From Calothrix sp. CSU_2_0 (GTDB lineage: Bacteria > Cyanobacteriota > Cyanobacteriia > Cyanobacteriales > Nostocaceae): DNA of 36,164 nucleotides. The notes beneath the pieces were generated by a model. That model did not search any database. It saw nothing but the letters and a program-made list of their open reading frames with translations, and had not been told where the DNA came from. The position numbers were made by a program, and so were the translations under genes. How positions within the stretch are numbered: the first letter of the stretch is position 1; every line of letters begins with the position of its first letter. The DNA is taken from positions 1 through 36,164 of the forward strand of contig JAAUPE010000067.1 in the NCBI GenBank assembly GCA_012034595.1, in the 5' to 3' direction. This document shows positions 33,499-36,164 of this stretch, piece by piece.

Positions 33499-34266
33499 TT
33501 AACGGGCAGTGTAACCACCATCAATAACTAATTCGGCTCCAGTGACAAATTTCGATTCATCAGAAGCTAAATACAAAATTCCATAAGCAATATCGTCTGC
33601 TTCTCCCATATGTCCTAAAGGATGCAAATAATCAAGAAATTTTCGTCCTTTTTCCACATATTCTTTGCCACCAATATGCTCTTCTATCATCGGTGTCATA
33701 ATAAAACCTGGATGGACGGAGTTGACACGAATATTATTAGATGCATACAGTAAAGCATCGGTTTTACTCATCAGACGTACTGCTCCTTTTGATGCATGAT
33801 AAGCGGGAACACTAGTAGAACCAACCAATCCATATACAGCAGATAGATTAATAATACTGCCACTACCCGCGTCCAACATAAAAGGAATTACGTGTTTGGT
33901 ACAGAAAAATACTCCGTTGACATTGACTGCCATCACAGAGTTCCATTCTTGCTCGGTAATTTTATGAGTAGGTTTATTAACACCCGATATTCCGGCATTA
34001 TTTACCAAAACATCTATTTTTCCCCACTTGCGGTAGATATCTGCGAATACACGCTCCACCTCAGATTCAATTGCAACATCTAGTTTCCAGTATTCTGCTT
34101 CTCCATAATTCTTCTGAATTTCTTCTACTAATATTTTACTTTCTTCTACACGAATGTCGGTGACTGCGATTTTTGCACCTTCTTTTGCTAACATGAGACT
34201 GGCAGCTCTACCAATTCCCAAAGCTGCACCTGTAATTACTACAACTTTATCTTTGACTCTATTCAT
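33499..34266 (-). CDS. Short-chain dehydrogenase/reductase (SDR)
   Basis: 255 residues. Classical SDR: the cofactor loop TGAALGIG (residues 13-20), D at the end of beta-2 (VTDIR), which favours NAD over NADP, NNAGISG, catalytic S in INLSAVYG, and Y-x3-K in YHASK. The C-terminal end GAELVIDGGYTAR is typical. The substrate cannot be predicted; relatives oxidise secondary alcohols or sugars. It stands alone between the desulfurase and a 500 bp gap. Confidence 0.9.
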   Translation of the reverse strand: MNRVKDKVVVITGAALGIGRAASLMLAKEGAKIAVTDIRVEESKILVEEIQKNYGEAEYWKLDVAIESEVERVFADIYRKWGKIDVLVNNAGISGVNKPTHKITEQEWNSVMAVNVNGVFFCTKHVIPFMLDAGSGSIINLSAVYGLVGSTSVPAYHASKGAVRLMSKTDALLYASNNIRVNSVHPGFIMTPMIEEHIGGKEYVEKGRKFLDYLHPLGHMGEADDIAYGILYLASDESKFVTGAELVIDGGYTAR

Positions 34267-34766
34267 ATTCCCCTTTTCCTATGTATCGGAATATCGTTTG
34301 AATAAGCAAAAAAATCAATCAACTGTTCTCGAATTAGGAAATACCAATTGCAAAAATACCCAATTCATAACTGTGGAGATGGGGTATATTCGGTTTAGGT
34401 AGATTTTATCCCATGAAAAATACCTAATTGCGAGAATTAGTTATTTTTTTGAAGTTCCTAATATCGAGAAAAAAGCTTAAAAAATAAGATTTACTTTTGA
34501 ATATTTTCGATTGTTTTTGAGCATTGTTTACATGCTTTTATTTCATTAGTAGACTAGCTTATTTATATCATCTACTTGATTTCAAGATATTAATGTTGAC
34601 AATTAACATTTTTAAGAATGTATTGGTTGGACTGAAAGGGGGAGAATAAAATGCTTAAAATCGCGCGGAGAGGCGGAAGCGCGGAGGAGGAGTTAAAATG
34701 TTAGACCATCCTAGTACAGTTCTGCGAAAATCAACCACTCATTCCTTCTGCCTCCTGCCTCCTGCT
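34267..34766. other. Intergenic stretch with minor repeats
   Basis: AT-rich. A GCGGAG-rich run (about 34661-34695) and CTGCCTC tandem units (34750-34764) near the right end are the only patterns. No gene is seen. Confidence 0.5.
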
Positions 34767-36095
34767 TTATTCCAATAGTTTACTCATGATGCATTCCGCG
34801 ATACGTTGTGCTGCACCTGGTTTTCCCATTCTACGTAAGCCATTTTCCGCGATCGCATGTAATTTGTCGGGGTAAGCGAGGAGATTTTTTACTTGCTTGC
34901 CGAGGTTTTGTGGTTTTTCAACCAAAATTATCGAATCACCTAAATGACGACTTTGTGCTTCGGCAAATCCTGGGTTAAATTGTGGTCCTTTTCCGGGTAT
35001 GGTAAATGCTGGTTTGCCTAAACCCACAAATTGCTCTGTTGCTGTTCCTGCCATTGCGATCGCAATATCTCCCATGTGCAAACAGTCGTTATAAGCTGTT
35101 TGGGTGAGAATAAAATATGCATTATTTTGCTTAAATGTCAATGCTTGGTGGTCGGAAAATTTAATTGGTAGTTCTTCGATGGGGAATGGTTTCCAGCCGT
35201 GGGAGGTGACAAATTTGGTGAGAATGCTAGAGTCAAGATTGGGTGCGATCGCTCCTAAGAAAATCACGCTTTTTGAGGTGTTGGATAGGCGATCGCGATC
35301 GCAGATGGTTTCCATTAGGGATGAGATGCCAAGCATAATTTGTTCCCAATTATTATAGGCTTCGGGAATGCGGGAACCTGGTAATAAGGTTACTATTAAT
35401 GGACGAATGATTTCTTTATGTTCTGCATCAGTTTCATATAAGCGGTAGGTAGGAAAAGATGGTTGTAAATCATCCATCATGGGATTACCTAAATCGAAGG
35501 CTGGAACCCTCATTTGTGTTAATATTTTTGTTGTTAAATAGTCCCTGGGAAAAACAGCTTTGCAATGGTGACGACTCATTAACCATCTTTCCCAAGGATG
35601 GTAAATAGAACCTGAAAAGTTTTCCCAATATGCACCCTTATTTTTCCGCTTTAATAATCCCAATTCATCGCGTACATAATACTCAGATTTTGCTGTTCCC
35701 ACAAATGCATAATTAATTCCGCTAACCCATGCAAATAATAAAGGTAGAATATCCCCAACTGCTAAAATTCCACTGGGATTACCAGTTTGTTGTTGAGTTT
35801 TTACCCATTGTTTAACTGCTTTGATTTGATTGAGAGTCAGATTAATCAAACCTCCTTGAACGTCCCGTATTAATTGCCGTCCATCCATATAAACAAATCC
35901 ACCTGATGGCATTGTTTTCACAGAACCAATTACGGGAATATTGAGTTTTTGATAAGCATATCCTTCTCCAACCAAAGGTAGTGCAAATATTTCTGGGGGA
36001 TTGGGTAATTGCAAAAGTTCGTGCAAAATCCTTACCGCAATTATATCTTCACCGTGTCCATTGCTTAATACCAGTAGCTTTAATTGCGAAGTCAT
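34767..36095 (-). CDS. Lipid-A-disaccharide synthase-related protein
   Basis: 442 residues. Cyanobacterial LpxB-related family: the N-terminal GT-B motif LLVLSNGHGEDIIAVRIL, the middle GAYWENFSGSIYHPWERWLM, and the C-terminal nucleotide-sugar site AMAGTATEQFVGLGKPAF. True LpxB joins two glucosamine units in lipid A synthesis. This family is distinct, found also alongside a standard lpxB, and its substrate is unproven. Start ATG 36095. Short GGGGATT tandem repeats lie upstream and may lie in its promoter. Confidence 0.88.
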   Translation of the reverse strand: MTSQLKLLVLSNGHGEDIIAVRILHELLQLPNPPEIFALPLVGEGYAYQKLNIPVIGSVKTMPSGGFVYMDGRQLIRDVQGGLINLTLNQIKAVKQWVKTQQQTGNPSGILAVGDILPLLFAWVSGINYAFVGTAKSEYYVRDELGLLKRKNKGAYWENFSGSIYHPWERWLMSRHHCKAVFPRDYLTTKILTQMRVPAFDLGNPMMDDLQPSFPTYRLYETDAEHKEIIRPLIVTLLPGSRIPEAYNNWEQIMLGISSLMETICDRDRLSNTSKSVIFLGAIAPNLDSSILTKFVTSHGWKPFPIEELPIKFSDHQALTFKQNNAYFILTQTAYNDCLHMGDIAIAMAGTATEQFVGLGKPAFTIPGKGPQFNPGFAEAQSRHLGDSIILVEKPQNLGKQVKNLLAYPDKLHAIAENGLRRMGKPGAAQRIAECIMSKLLE

Positions 36096-36111
36096 ATTTT
36101 ATAGATATAGG

Positions 36112-36164
36112 GAACGTGGGAATTGGGGATTGGGAATTGGGGATTGGGGATTGGGGATTGGGAT
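36112..36164. repeat. GGGGATT tandem repeat
   Basis: Heptamers of GGGGATT and GGGAATT run to the window end. A dispersed short tandem repeat of filamentous cyanobacteria; it probably continues beyond the window. Confidence 0.9.

Noticed and set aside
36112-36164. Telomere-like repeat
   Set aside because: GGGGATT tandem runs are ordinary in filamentous cyanobacterial chromosomes; nothing suggests a linear end.

Overview
The window is almost certainly from a filamentous, heterocyst-type cyanobacterium (Nostocales). Evidence: frequent HIP1 sites (GCGATCGC), cyanobacterial marker genes (ldpA, a ycf45-type ATPase/R3H gene, a DUF2079 protein, an LpxB-related protein), and the short tandem repeats (AAATCCC, GGGGATT, TTTAGGAGTC types) and GTAGAGACG palindromes typical of these genomes. 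The first ~600 bases do not fit. They read as a fragment of a spliced eukaryotic gene with two 45-46 bp GT...AG introns, so the left edge looks like an assembly chimera or contamination.

Layout. (1) 1-603: eukaryotic-like fragment. (2) 681-8037: chromosomal genes: ldpA, a frameshifted ycf45/R3H gene, a HigBA-type toxin-antitoxin pair, a repeat-rich gap with a 111 bp MITE-like palindrome, larE, a Uma2-family nuclease and a CapA-type metallophosphatase. (3) 8252-8336: tRNA-Ser(CGA), the left border of a ~14.9 kb integrated element. (4) 8269-23144: the element, bounded by 77 bp direct repeats, the right one being a tRNA-Ser copy lacking its 3' end. (5) 23529-36095: chromosomal genes again: tldD, a DUF2079 membrane protein, a GT4 glycosyltransferase, a secreted S8-like protease with RTX repeats, a cysteine desulfurase, an SDR oxidoreductase and an LpxB-related protein.

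The element looks like an integrative plasmid. It has a tyrosine integrase next to the right att site, a 1137-residue primase-helicase replication protein, an actin-like ParM/StbA gene with a small ribbon-helix-helix partner and a candidate centromere, an FtsK/HerA-type ATPase preceded by two membrane proteins, and several small DNA-binding proteins. I see no relaxase, capsid or antibiotic-resistance gene. Its noncoding architecture is the most unusual part: a 16 bp palindrome (TGTAAAYAGGTTTACR) occurs seven times across the element; a ~190 bp block holds 18 TGACC/GGTCA pentamers and three 27 bp direct repeats; ten CTCTAGG/CCTAGAG heptamers lie inside the rep coding sequence; and attachment has reversed polarity, the element having supplied the promoter and 5' part of the functional tRNA-Ser.

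Three genes (ycf45/R3H, parM and a small element gene) each need one extra base to read through. Together with the chimeric end, this makes assembly error as likely as true gene decay.
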